NCBI GenBank assembly: GCA_963697455.1
Contig: CAVOOI010000029.1
Coordinates: 1-64,000 of the forward strand
Direction: 5' to 3'
Source: JAFEDN01 sp963697455
GTDB lineage: Bacteria > Pseudomonadota > Gammaproteobacteria > Coxiellales > Coxiellaceae
DNA: 64,000 nt
The position numbers and the translations under genes are program-made. This document shows, one piece after another, positions 33,163-43,103 of this stretch. Below the pieces are notes generated by a model. It made no database searches and was not told the DNA's origin. It worked only from the letters and a program-made list of their open reading frames with translations. Every line of letters starts with the position of its first letter. Position 1 is the stretch's first letter.

Positions 33163-35204
33163 GAGCATCTCCTAGATAGTTTACTTATTTGTGATGGTTG
33201 ACTCACCATCTCCAACAAATGCTGCAAGTTGGTTGGTAAAGAATAATTTTCAGCTTGTGGCAGCGGCATTCTTAATTTATAAAGTTTGCCGCCTTCCAAT
33301 AAACAGAACGCCTGTCCTTTAGGTAGATTCAATACATCGTTCGCTGAAATTAACTTCTGTTCTGCCAATGTGAAACTGTCATGATTAGAAGATTGATAAA
33401 AAATGCCTTGATCGCCGTGCGGTGTGTCAGAACTGCCCGATACTGGGACAGTGCGCAATATGGGCGCTTGGGGTAATTTTTCTAATAGAATTTGAATAGT
33501 ACTGACTTCCTGACAGCGAAACATCACAATTGTGCCAAAATTCCCAGCCACCTGCCCTGCTTTCGCTGCACTCTTCAAACGAGCCTCGACATCTGACCAG
33601 GTTTGGGTGTATGCCGTTACTGTAAAACCTGCACCTCGGCCTTTATTGAGTAAAGGTATAAATTCATCGCCAATAATTTCATTAAACTCATCAGAATGAA
33701 TACAGACACGAGGCAATGGTGATTCCGATAATGCTGTTTTATAAAAACCATCATGTAACCCAAATTTATACAGACGGCCTGCGACAGATACCAGATCTGA
33801 AAACATGGCGTTACCGACTGCAGTGGCCACTTCACGATCGGTCAGAGCGTCTAGCCCCACGTATACTATTTGTTTATTGCGAATAACCTGTAACCAATCG
33901 AGAATGGGGCGATGATCGGTGATATTTTCATAATTCGGAGATAATAATTCAGCAGCTTTACCAGTAGTCAGTTTCTTTAACAGCGGCCCCAGAGAAGCGG
34001 TTATTTTGCTGAAATATTCCTTGTCGTATTTACAGGCATGGTGTAAGTCATCAAATACGGGATTATGAATCAAAGCATGAGCCTGCACATAGGCGATCAT
34101 CGCATCAGACCGGGAAGGTGGCTTTTTCTTTTCGCTATGCTCCTGTAAATAACGCTTAATCCAAACTTCAGAATCAGGTGCGGCCAACGGCAACCAGAAA
34201 TTAAGATATTTTTCTAGTAAAACATCCATTTTAGTAATATAAAATTTCAATTTTTGGTAATCTGGTTTTTCACCCATTGACACCAAGGCCATAGCCATCG
34301 AATTAATGAATTGCCATCCAAAGTCTTTAAACGCAGCCGAATCGCCGGAACTGGGCAGTTGATTAGAAATGCGATTCGCTACTTCAGTAACTCGAGTAAA
34401 ATTACCCACAGGATTATATCGGCAAGAAAACTGCGGAAAGCCTAAGTGAAAGACTAATAATTCACGCTCACGTCCGGCAATTTGAGCTTCAATGATCATA
34501 CGCTTTAATAAATCGGCATCACCTTTAGGATCCAGGACAATCACCACATCACCGCGACGGATATCCTGACCGATGAGAATTTCTGCAAACCTGGTTTTAC
34601 CCATCCCAGGCAAGCCGACCACAACTAGATGGCTAGCTCTTTCAGAAAGCGGAATAGCGATATTGGCTTCTTTTTCGGAAACACCGTGGATACAGGCTTG
34701 CCCACCCACCGGCGGATAAGGACGAAATGGATTCCAGGATTTGTCGTGAGAAAATATTTTAGTCAGATTTCTTAAATATCCGGATTGATTTTCCCAATCA
34801 GTTTCTTTACGCCGCGCCCACTGTTTTAGGCGTGAAGGTTGTTTGTAATGTAAGTTATATTCTAAATCTAAATCACGCAATCGTTGCGTATGCTCCGTTG
34901 TCCATAGAAACCCCTTTCCTAAAAATAAAGTATGGCGACTGACAGGTAGTTGTGCGGAATTCATGCGATAGGTAGGCATCCGCTTCAGCAGACGCTGGTA
35001 ACGCCAGATTCGATACCCCTGCTTGAACCGCCATAAGCTGCTAAACATTAAAATAAATGCGACAGGATACGCTACTGACTCATTAGCAAATAAGAAAATA
35101 CGAGCATAACTGATACACAGTACCGCCCCGGCAGCAGCTATTCCGGCGCTATACCACTCCAGCGGTGGGCGTAATAATCCAGATAAGGGTTTCTGTAATG
35201 ACAT
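33144..35204 (-). CDS. traD: Type IV coupling ATPase TraD (SXT/TOL subfamily)
   Basis: A 686-residue protein that brings DNA substrate to the secretion channel. Two membrane segments lie at about residues 15-55. Walker A is VVVGLPGMGKTRFAE (about residue 195) and Walker B is GDVVIVLDPKGDADLL; the C-terminal half has YVGLDALTDREVATAVG and HSDEFNEIIGDEFIPLLNKG, typical of VirD4/TraD. The length matches the TIGR03743 subfamily. The ATG at 35204 overlaps the stop of the preceding small membrane gene (TAATG), so translation is coupled. No defect is visible, unlike VirB4 and the integrase. Confidence 0.9.
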   Translation of the reverse strand: MSLQKPLSGLLRPPLEWYSAGIAAAGAVLCISYARIFLFANESVAYPVAFILMFSSLWRFKQGYRIWRYQRLLKRMPTYRMNSAQLPVSRHTLFLGKGFLWTTEHTQRLRDLDLEYNLHYKQPSRLKQWARRKETDWENQSGYLRNLTKIFSHDKSWNPFRPYPPVGGQACIHGVSEKEANIAIPLSERASHLVVVGLPGMGKTRFAEILIGQDIRRGDVVIVLDPKGDADLLKRMIIEAQIAGRERELLVFHLGFPQFSCRYNPVGNFTRVTEVANRISNQLPSSGDSAAFKDFGWQFINSMAMALVSMGEKPDYQKLKFYITKMDVLLEKYLNFWLPLAAPDSEVWIKRYLQEHSEKKKPPSRSDAMIAYVQAHALIHNPVFDDLHHACKYDKEYFSKITASLGPLLKKLTTGKAAELLSPNYENITDHRPILDWLQVIRNKQIVYVGLDALTDREVATAVGNAMFSDLVSVAGRLYKFGLHDGFYKTALSESPLPRVCIHSDEFNEIIGDEFIPLLNKGRGAGFTVTAYTQTWSDVEARLKSAAKAGQVAGNFGTIVMFRCQEVSTIQILLEKLPQAPILRTVPVSGSSDTPHGDQGIFYQSSNHDSFTLAEQKLISANDVLNLPKGQAFCLLEGGKLYKLRMPLPQAENYSLPTNLQHLLEMVSQPSQISKLSRRCSCEINY

Positions 35205-35566
35205 TAATGAATCCAATTTAATAAATGAAATAAAACATTTTCATTAACCAGCAATTCAAATAAAATCAACCAACTGAAAATCGTCCACCGACGATGAATC
35301 CAGAAATGAGTTCTTTCTTTAGTCCATATTTGTTGATTACCAGCACACCGAATAAAAATTGGCCAAGCTAAAAACAAAATAACTAATAAAATTAGACGAA
35401 AACAGGTGAAAATAATTTTATGTTGCGTCATAATAGATGCCAGATGAGACAATAAGTCTGGGTAAAATTTATCCAAACTGATAGCAATGAGCACCATACT
35501 TAGCAGGATGCTGAAATATATGATGAAGGAACAAAATAATTTTTTACATCGCACAAAGATCAACAT
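35204..35566 (-). CDS. Small ICE membrane protein upstream of traD (120 aa)
   Basis: Two strong membrane segments (IIYFSILLSMVLIAIS at about 14-30, RLILLVILFLAWPIFI at about 57-72) and a third hydrophobic stretch near 95-112 (TIFSWLILFELLV). GI-T4SS clusters usually carry one short membrane protein at this place, next to TraD; its sequence is weakly conserved and its role is unknown. The ATG at 35566 has GAGAGG upstream. It overlaps the traD start. Confidence 0.6.
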   Translation of the reverse strand: MLIFVRCKKLFCSFIIYFSILLSMVLIAISLDKFYPDLLSHLASIMTQHKIIFTCFRLILLVILFLAWPIFIRCAGNQQIWTKERTHFWIHRRWTIFSWLILFELLVNENVLFHLLNWIH

Positions 35567-35591
35567 ATTTTCCTCTCAATTTGGATACCTT

Positions 35592-35807
35592 ATGAAACAG
35601 AAACCACAAAAAAAAATACGTTCTCCTTTAATTAAGGCTTTGCTTCATATTTTAAAATTTCTAATTGACACTATAGTTTTCTGCCTTCGCATTAATAAAT
35701 CTCAAAATCACCCCACAACACGTGAGTTAATGCTAAAATTATCTAAACAAGATCCCTCATTATTTGATTCAAAACCCTCACCTCATCGTCATCGTTATAA
35801 GGGTTAA
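35592..35807 (+). CDS. Possible small plus-strand protein inside the conjugation operon (71 aa)
   Basis: The frame reads MKQKPQKKIRSPLIKALLHI, then a hydrophobic helix (LKFLIDTIVFCLRI), then a polar tail ending PSPHRHRYKG. It fills the 250-base gap between traG-like and the small membrane gene, on the opposite strand. The ribosome site is weak (GGA). No family is recognised. Coding is suggested by the coherent basic-hydrophobic-polar order and by the absence of any minus-strand gene here. Confidence 0.4.
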   Translation: MKQKPQKKIRSPLIKALLHILKFLIDTIVFCLRINKSQNHPTTRELMLKLSKQDPSLFDSKPSPHRHRYKG

Positions 35808-35817
35808 TCTCTATTAT

Positions 35818-37347
35818 TTATTTCATTATTTTCTTAATTTTTTCGCTTAAAGAACTGCCTTTGTTCATCGCATAATTTTGTACCAATTGGGAACCCACTT
35901 TGGCCGCTCCCTCTCCTGGTTCATTTAAAGTGCTGAATGCAGCAGACACCAATCCACTGATTGCAATACCCATCGAACCCATAAAACTAAACCAAAATAA
36001 AGGAGCAACCACGATAAGTACACCTGTCATCATATCAACCAAAGTAGCGTTTGGTGACTGATGCGAGAACCAATTATCGCCATATAACGCTGTTATTAAT
36101 GCCGAATCTGTCCAATTGACTAAATGCCAAATAAACGTCCAGAAAATCAGCGAGAAAATAATGATTGCGCCAGAAATAAAACTGCCAGCGCGATAACTGC
36201 TAAAGACTAATGCTAATGGCAGAAACGTGTAGATCAATAATAATAACAGCGCTTGGATAATTGGCGCAGATTCTTCAGCCGCATACAGTTTTGGATACTG
36301 ATCCAGTTGATGAAACCAGGTTCCCAAAGCCACGGCGACATGTGAATAACCCCAATCACCCACCATATCGCTCGCTTTATCGTAACCGGTTTGACTATTA
36401 AAAATGATTGTCTTGATGACATCATCCTGGACTTTTTCGTTATTGGTCATGGTATTGAATTGACTCCAATAATCCTCAGCCATCACATTTTTTAAGCGAT
36501 TTCTTAAACCATATTGAGGATTACTCCACCATACATCACATGCTGGCGTGCTATAATCTGGCGGCTGATTGGCATCCGTATCCGCGTTGATATCCTGGTT
36601 AGCCTGGTATGGAAAACCTTTAACAGGCTGTGAAGCAGTTAAACGAGGATAATAAGTCTGCAGAAAAGCGTGAGAACCAGGCCACTCTGTATCATTTTCT
36701 CCATACTGCTCAATTTCAGCAGAAATAGTCGTCAGTGTTGAATTGTTACTATGAACATCCGCTAAATAATGGGTGCGTGCTGGAATAAAGCATTCCTGTT
36801 CAAATTCCTGCACTTCCTGTTTTAATTCCGCATCAGGAATTTTCGCCATATCTACTTGCGATATCATACCGCGCAAATCCGGGGAACAAGAGATCAGTGT
36901 ATTGGCGCCAGCGGTAATGCCTTCAGAAAACGCTATGACCGCATACCACCAGATAGGAACCAAGATATTGCTTGCGGGTACAGTAAATGCCTGGTCGTAA
37001 GTCGTTCCGGTGTTACCGGGATGATAAGTGCTGGATTGGCCACTGGTTTGACAAAGAGGCGTGTAATACAGCATTGCAGGATCAAGCGTAAAAGCCGGTG
37101 AAACCGCAAAAAAAATAAATAATAGTGCGCTGAAAAAATCTACTTCCATCCGACGCAGTGAGGTGCTGCCCGCATCCTTCGTTTCCTGGGAAGTATAAGG
37201 GTGGGTGATATTGCGCAACACCATACCAATAAAAGGGAGGAATGCCAGACCGGTTTGCGACAGGATATCCCAAACTTCATCATAAAGTTGCCAACCCAAA
37301 AGTGTAGTGTAGAGTTCAGGATAAGATTGCACGCCAAATGTCATCAT
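35818..37347 (-). CDS. TraG N-terminal-like inner membrane protein
   Basis: A 509-residue polytopic protein. Membrane segments lie near the N-terminus (TGLAFLPFIGMVLRN; VDFFSALLFIFFAVSPAF) and in the C-terminal third (ALLLLLIYTFLPLALVFSS; IIIFSLIFWTFIWHLV; DMMTGVLIVVAPLFWFSF), with a periplasmic domain of about 280 residues between them. This is the arrangement of TraG N-terminal/PFL_4712 proteins, which help pilus assembly and mating-pair stabilisation. The start overlaps the stop of the preceding gene (TAATG). The C-terminus lies near the end of the membrane part, without a long cytoplasmic tail. Confidence 0.8.
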   Translation of the reverse strand: MMTFGVQSYPELYTTLLGWQLYDEVWDILSQTGLAFLPFIGMVLRNITHPYTSQETKDAGSTSLRRMEVDFFSALLFIFFAVSPAFTLDPAMLYYTPLCQTSGQSSTYHPGNTGTTYDQAFTVPASNILVPIWWYAVIAFSEGITAGANTLISCSPDLRGMISQVDMAKIPDAELKQEVQEFEQECFIPARTHYLADVHSNNSTLTTISAEIEQYGENDTEWPGSHAFLQTYYPRLTASQPVKGFPYQANQDINADTDANQPPDYSTPACDVWWSNPQYGLRNRLKNVMAEDYWSQFNTMTNNEKVQDDVIKTIIFNSQTGYDKASDMVGDWGYSHVAVALGTWFHQLDQYPKLYAAEESAPIIQALLLLLIYTFLPLALVFSSYRAGSFISGAIIIFSLIFWTFIWHLVNWTDSALITALYGDNWFSHQSPNATLVDMMTGVLIVVAPLFWFSFMGSMGIAISGLVSAAFSTLNEPGEGAAKVGSQLVQNYAMNKGSSLSEKIKKIMK

Positions 37348-38942
37348 TAATGTCCCCCATTGACCGTACTGGGAATAGCACTATTTTGCATCAGCGGTTG
37401 AGTATTCTGGATTTGACCAACATCAAACGCCTGATTTTTTTGTACGGTAGAAAAATTCATGACGCTCAGCAAAGTATCTGACATCATCTGTTTGCGTACT
37501 TGCGCTTCAAAACTAAGTGAGCGGATGCCGTTATCTAAGTCGGTCATCTTATCCTGCAAAATTAATTGAGCAGGACGGTTCGTCGAGACGGCGGGTACTT
37601 GTCGCCCAGCCTGCAGAATATCGTGAGCAGTGAGCGCTTTAGCTACTATCCGCTGCATAGCGACTTCCTGAGCCAGCTTGTGAATGAAAATGCCCTGCTG
37701 TGAAGTATCTATATCTTGTATCGTATGAATGGTCTGCGGACTCATCACTAAATCATCAGCGGAAACGGCTAGCAAATTGTCTTTAGTCATAGGCGTTTCC
37801 CCTGAGACTAATGCTTGTAGTCGAGAATTGAGTGTATCCACGCAATCATTATTATTCTGAGCAGTGCAGACCGTCATCAGTGGTAACAAACCTCGGCCAG
37901 CTATCGTGCCTTGTCCTGATTGGCAACCAGACTCGATGCAGGTCGTGACATTCTGATCGCCCAGCACATTAGTAATCCAGTTAATCGCATCTTGCGGAGC
38001 AGCAAACTGATTGGCTAAATCACTATTGGGAGGTGCAGGCTGATCGCTGGTTACATCTCGATTGAGCAAAGCGTTATAGCCTGCTTTTATGGTGTCTTCC
38101 ACTACATGCACTGGCGGCTGATTTTTGCCGCCTGCATGAACAGAACCATCACTCATAGATTTACCCTGTACCCAGAGCACACCATCGTCCCCTGCATCCT
38201 GGGTGATGGTCGCATTGGCATCATTGATATCTTCATCGCCAGATGCGGTCAACGAAAGATGTTCTTTCCAGGAGTCACCAACCGAAAGCGTCGCCCAATC
38301 TGCATAAGGATTTTTGCCCTGAGCAATTTGATCTTTAGTTTCCTGACAGGATTTAACCGAAGCATCAGTCAAAGTGTGGGCACTAATCAATGCATTATTC
38401 AGTAAATTATAAAGCGTAGGGTTGGCTAATGCTAAAAAATACATCGGCATTTCGGTAATACTACCCGTAGCATTGGCAATGATATTTTCGGTGAGATTAT
38501 TGACGCTATCTTGTAAGTTATTCAACGTATTACTAATAGATAATGCCGGATTATACATGCCGCATTGATTACCTAAGCCTAAATCCGCTTTCACGGATAA
38601 GTTGATCGGTGTCGAATAAGGCACTGGCGGCGGCCCATAATCGCTGCCGCCACCAATAAGATAATATAAATGATTGATCTCATCCTGCGTTGGAATAATA
38701 GTCGCTGCACCTGCCATGAGAGGCGTTAGGCCAATTAAAAAAACCCAGAGCTTCTTTTTACTGCCCTTCCATTTAAAAGAAAAATAGGGCTTGATCAGAC
38801 GCCAATGTTCCTTTTTAATCACAGAACGCGATTTCTTTTTAGACAATTTTCCTGAACGGTTTTGCTGCCGAGTTATTTTCCGGTTCTTTTGTTTCTGCTT
38901 CGCCCTTTCTCTGCGCTTTTGTTTTTCATCAAATGATGTCAT
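37347..38942 (-). CDS. ICE conjugation protein of the PFL_4711 family (TIGR03755; TraH-like)
   Basis: A 531-residue protein. It begins with an unusual 50-residue Lys/Arg-rich cytoplasmic part before a hydrophobic segment (KLWVFLIGLTPLMAGA), which acts as anchor or signal. The exported domain carries GNQCGMYNPALSISNTLNNL, conserved Cys pairs (DQNVTTCIESGCQSGQ; MTVCTAQNNNDCVDTLN) and the C-terminal motif DLDNGIRSLSFEAQVRKQ, features of TIGR03755. It belongs to the outer or periplasmic part of the channel. The start has GGAGGA. The basic N-terminal extension is longer than I expect for the family. Confidence 0.8.
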   Translation of the reverse strand: MTSFDEKQKRRERAKQKQKNRKITRQQNRSGKLSKKKSRSVIKKEHWRLIKPYFSFKWKGSKKKLWVFLIGLTPLMAGAATIIPTQDEINHLYYLIGGGSDYGPPPVPYSTPINLSVKADLGLGNQCGMYNPALSISNTLNNLQDSVNNLTENIIANATGSITEMPMYFLALANPTLYNLLNNALISAHTLTDASVKSCQETKDQIAQGKNPYADWATLSVGDSWKEHLSLTASGDEDINDANATITQDAGDDGVLWVQGKSMSDGSVHAGGKNQPPVHVVEDTIKAGYNALLNRDVTSDQPAPPNSDLANQFAAPQDAINWITNVLGDQNVTTCIESGCQSGQGTIAGRGLLPLMTVCTAQNNNDCVDTLNSRLQALVSGETPMTKDNLLAVSADDLVMSPQTIHTIQDIDTSQQGIFIHKLAQEVAMQRIVAKALTAHDILQAGRQVPAVSTNRPAQLILQDKMTDLDNGIRSLSFEAQVRKQMMSDTLLSVMNFSTVQKNQAFDVGQIQNTQPLMQNSAIPSTVNGGH

Positions 38943-38967
38943 ATCTCATTCCTCCGGTCTGATTCTG

Positions 38968-39948
38968 CTAAATCACAATTTTATTGATGTACATGCAACC
39001 TGGGGCAGGAATACATCCTTGGTAACGCCGCCACATTATCCATAGATATGCGCCATCAGCAGGTGCTTTTACATTCTCGCCATAACTTGAAGAACGGCCA
39101 AATACCTCACATAAAGAAGAAAATGCCGGGTAAATGGCCTGAAACTGAGTTTGATCATCATCTTCGTGAATGGTCGCGGCTTCGCATTCCGTGCCACAAT
39201 TAATAGGTAATGATTTATAAATATGTCCCCATTCATTACTGGCGGTGAGCATATTAACCGCGCGCTGAGCAATGACTGCTCCCGCTTTCCAGTCATTGCC
39301 GGCAAAAGTTTTCCCTTCATATGGATAAACGCCGCCCCAGATAGTGAGGCCGCTGCCGATATAGTGCGTCACATCCGCACCGTAAGCGTAGGCTTGTTCC
39401 GGGAGGGCTTGAGGTGGAAAGCCCCGCCATAAAGCACTATCCAGCATGGATTGGAAATAAGGCAGCAGAGGAATAGCCGCTGCGGGCAGTAATACTGGCG
39501 CAGTCGGCAATAAGGGTAAAGCGGGATTGCCGATGACATCTACCTGCTTAAAAAACACATGCTGCTCCAAAGGTGTTTGAAACGAATGCTGACCGCCCGC
39601 CGCAGGCACATCGGCAATCAATTTCACCATGCTCTCATCGGCCAATTGACCGGCCTGGTCGAAGGTATCGTGAATCTCCAGCCATGGATTGCCGTCATTT
39701 TGATTAAAGACACTGACCACCACATCCGGTAAATAATGCTGAACGTAAGGAGTGGCTATCGTCGCACCCTCTGGCGTTAACCAAAAACAAGTACCGAGAA
39801 CTTCATAATGCAGGCAGGCAGGTAATCCCAATAAGGTATCGCTAATAATTTCCGCAGAATCAATACTAGCGAACGCAGAGGGAGTCATCAGCAATACAAA
39901 AAATAACTGAAACCATGAATGGAGCAATACTGTTTTCTTATTCCACAT
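38968..39948 (-). CDS. TraU-like ICE protein (TIGR03756, PFL_4710 family)
   Basis: A 326-residue exported protein with signal peptide (LHSWFQLFFVLLMTPSAFA) and TraU-like features: IISDTLLGLPACLHYEVLGTC at the N-terminus, CFWLTPEGATIATPYVQHY, a central proline-rich linker (LPLLPTAPVLLPAAAI), and C-terminal cysteines in NCGTECEAAT and RYQGCIPAPGCM. TraU-type proteins act in pilus and channel assembly in the periplasm. The ATG at 39948 has AGAGGA and overlaps the end of the ATPase gene by 11 bases. Confidence 0.85.
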   Translation of the reverse strand: MWNKKTVLLHSWFQLFFVLLMTPSAFASIDSAEIISDTLLGLPACLHYEVLGTCFWLTPEGATIATPYVQHYLPDVVVSVFNQNDGNPWLEIHDTFDQAGQLADESMVKLIADVPAAGGQHSFQTPLEQHVFFKQVDVIGNPALPLLPTAPVLLPAAAIPLLPYFQSMLDSALWRGFPPQALPEQAYAYGADVTHYIGSGLTIWGGVYPYEGKTFAGNDWKAGAVIAQRAVNMLTASNEWGHIYKSLPINCGTECEAATIHEDDDQTQFQAIYPAFSSLCEVFGRSSSYGENVKAPADGAYLWIMWRRYQGCIPAPGCMYINKIVI

Positions 39949-42720
39949 ATAGTTCCTCTGGATGACGTTCCATCATTTCATTCGCCAAATATTTCATCGC
40001 TTCTAACTCAGATTTTTGCAGTTTCTTCATAGTTAATAATCGCTGATGCTTTTCAATCTGCTCGGTGGCGGCCATCGCTAAATACAATTTAGGTGGCACG
40101 TTGCGAAATAATCCTTGGAGCCGGGGACTGAGCAGTACACCTTCCGTAAACTTACCTTTCTCTTTCCGTGCTGATAAAAATAATGTCTTTTTCTCTTCAC
40201 TCAACACCTTAAATCGCTCAACCTGCTCAATTTCATCCAACGGTAAAGCCAAGCACATCCAGGTTTCTAACAGGGATAGCATCTTGCGCGATTCATCCGC
40301 AAAATCCTTGAGATTTTGCGTGGCAACCCACAACCATAATCCAAGTTTGCGGCCCATCTTGGCGATACGAGTTTGAATGGCGGCTAATAAAGGAAGCTTG
40401 CTGAAGAGATGATTTTCATCAAATATGGCGACAATCGGGCGATTGCTATATTGATTCGCTTCCGCTAACGCCAGAATTTTGCTGACGACGCCGCTAAACG
40501 CAATCGACCGTTTATCTTCATAGCCTTCCTGAGCAAATAATCCAAAATCAACAACGGTAACATCCGCTAATGGCCAAGGATCGCCCGGCATATTAAAAAA
40601 TTGGCGACTGGTTAAATCAGTAATAAAATAATTTAATCCGCCGATCATTTCATTAATTCGACTAATTTTATTGGCATCCCGCTGCGGATCGCATCTATCG
40701 ATCAACTGCTCAAAGGCGATCACAATATCCGAAGCAATCATTTGTTGCTGTCCTGCCTGACGAACGTTTTCTGCTGCACGAATGATAGCTTCCATAATCA
40801 GCATCCGATCGCTGCGGCGAATACGCTCTTCTTCTTTAGGTTCTCCGCCCGTAATCATGATCAAAGCCGCCAGAACCATTTCTCCTAGAATGTCGCGACT
40901 ATCGGCTTCCATTTCTTCATCTGACAACTCATCGCCGGTCTGCTCTAACGATAAACGTTTTTCTTGGGCAATTAACCATTGGCTCCGCTGCTCTTCTTCT
41001 AAGGCGGCAATTTGATCTAAGACTTTTAATCCTTCGGCGAATGGATTTAAAGATACTGGATGGTTATAATTAATTTTGACTTTATTAACGCTTAATCCCA
41101 GACTGGCGCAATAGTCCGCCAGTAAATTAAACGAGCCACCTGCTTCGATAATAAAGAATCGAGGTTTATACAACGCCAGCGTATGCATAGTCAGGAAATT
41201 GAGTAGATTACATTTTCCAGTCCCAGTTTCACCCAGCAGCAGGAAATGAGAATTTTTGGTCTTATCCTGAAATAAATCATAAAACCACGGCTCGCCGCCA
41301 CGGTTAAACATAATCATACCAGGATTGGCTGTCCCCCGGCTCCGACCATAAAACGGTAACAATTTAGCGATATCGCTTAAGGCAACATACTGCGAACGAT
41401 AATGATATTTTTTATCTTTTTCAAAATCGTAACACATCGGTAAATAACGTAAATACGCGTCGATTGGATAAGTTCATCATCCGTAATCACTTTGATGCCA
41501 TTATTATTGAGCAGAGTTGCGACTTGTGCCTCCCGGTCTTTTAATTCTGTCCAATCTTTGGCGCGAATATAGACTGCCATCACTAATGGAAATATGGGGT
41601 CGTTATCGGCAATCGCCTGTTCCGCTATTTCAATTTGATTTTTCACTTTCATCGCTTGAGCGTGTCTACCCACGGCGCTGTCATATACCGATTTTAAATG
41701 CAGCTCCACTTCGCTCTGCGCCTGATGAACTATCGTCATAGAAAAAATGCTGCCTTCAGGGAGATGATCCAGTAAATGAAAAACTTTATCATTGGTTTCA
41801 CGCTGGCGCTCAGCACTGAGATGACCGATGACTGGATCAGCACTCATGCCTTGAATCGTCATAACCTGATGCAACACGCCATCAAACAACCAGCCTTTCT
41901 CAAAAGTCTCCGGCGCTGTAAAAAATAGTTGTTCGGTAAAATTCCAGCCAATGGGTTTGGAATCTGCAGCTGGGAAAATGGTTTTATAATTCTCCTGTTT
42001 TTTAGGGTTAAACCATTGCACCATCCAGTCATAAAAATCTGCAGGACGCAATGGTTTAACGCCTAAACCACAAGCACGCCACTGATCACTCAATTTTCTG
42101 GAAATTTTTTTAATGTCTTCCCACTGAGCTTCTCGGTTTTTTTGGATGATTTCCAATTTTGAATGTGAATTATTTTTATCTGATTTTTTACGATATAAAA
42201 AGGCATATACTTTCCAAAATCCGCCACGAAAAACTTGCTGTGTTACTTGTTGGTCGAAAAAGATGCCTTCGGTTCGGCTGACATACTCTAAATGAGATTG
42301 TAAAGTTTTCAAATGCTCCTGAACTAACGGTTCATGATACCGCTCAGGGTCAATGACCGATCGGACTTTTTGCATCACCGAATCCAATGACTGCTCACGC
42401 AAAATAAAAATCTGTAATATCCACGGATGATTTTTTTCTTGCGGGATGGCATTTTGAATAGATTCTTTAAAAGATTGAGCAATTTTCTCCATCATCAACT
42501 GTGGGCGCGCTTCACAGGGTAACGGTGTGATTTCAAATCCAACGGCCAAACTCAGATTATCTTCTAATAAAAACACATTATGTTTATCATCCGCATCACA
42601 CCAAGGCAAATAATCCGCAATCGAAGGTAGCTTTTGATACCCCCGCTCAATATCAGCCACTGATACCGCAGGATGAGAGTGGCGTTGCTTGAATGAGGTA
42701 GAAAAAAATGACTTCATCAT
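39938..42720 (-). pseudogene. VirB4-type conjugative ATPase (TIGR03744), split by a frameshift
   Basis: Two overlapping frames make one ATPase of about 930 residues. The first (42720-41377 as read) carries the N-terminal domain (KLPSIADYLPWCDADDKHN) to LNNNGIKVITDDELIQS; the second resumes DAYLRYLPMCYDFEKDKK and holds the ATPase domain with Walker B FIIEAGG/IVAIFDENH. The change of frame is at about 41458-41463 (CAA TC-GAC), a loss of one base or a gain of two. Walker A reads GETGTGKC, with Cys in place of Ser/Thr. The second half has its own ATG at 41437, but no ribosome site. Unless the shift is a programmed event, the ATPase that drives the channel is broken. Confidence 0.8.
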
Positions 42721-43103
42721 TGTAGATTTCTCATATCAGAGTTCACTGACAACGGCAGCGCGTAATAATCGCGAGAATAAGCTGAAAAAGCCGTCCAGTA
42801 GCCTGGGATAGGCAGCATTTCCGTTCCCGCCAAATGTGGAAAGACATACAATTTAAGTATTGGGTTTCCCAACTTAGAAAAAGTAGGCGGCTCCATGCCA
42901 GATGATAAAGCGCGCTCTGAAGCGACTGCCATATGATCAATATTCAAGGATGGAGTAGGAGCGTGGCTATCACCCAAATCATCATAAATTTTTTCCATCG
43001 TCGGCCCACTGTCAGCAATGACATTGCCTGCGACGTGAGAACAGCTGGTTAATAACAGAAAACTAATCGAGATCAATGCTAGTATTATTGTTTGAATGCG
43101 CAT
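42717..43103 (-). CDS. Conjugation lipoprotein (TIGR03751 family, TraV/VirB7-like)
   Basis: A 128-residue protein with signal sequence and lipobox (IISFLLLTSCSH-like; here ISISFLLLTSC), Cys at about residue 20. The tail contains MEPPTFSKLGNPILKLYVFPH and IPGYWTAFSAYSRDYYALP, typical of TIGR03751 lipoproteins that anchor the outer-membrane core. The ATG at 43103 has GGGGAGGA; longer in-frame starts are unlikely. It overlaps the start of the VirB4 gene by ATGA and the end of the TIGR03752 gene by about 40 bases. Confidence 0.8.
   Translation of the reverse strand: MRIQTIILALISISFLLLTSCSHVAGNVIADSGPTMEKIYDDLGDSHAPTPSLNIDHMAVASERALSSGMEPPTFSKLGNPILKLYVFPHLAGTEMLPIPGYWTAFSAYSRDYYALPLSVNSDMRNLQ

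Noticed and set aside
37082..37337. Minus-strand short frames inside the TraG-like gene
   Set aside because: They are shadows of the real gene in other frames, without ribosome sites.
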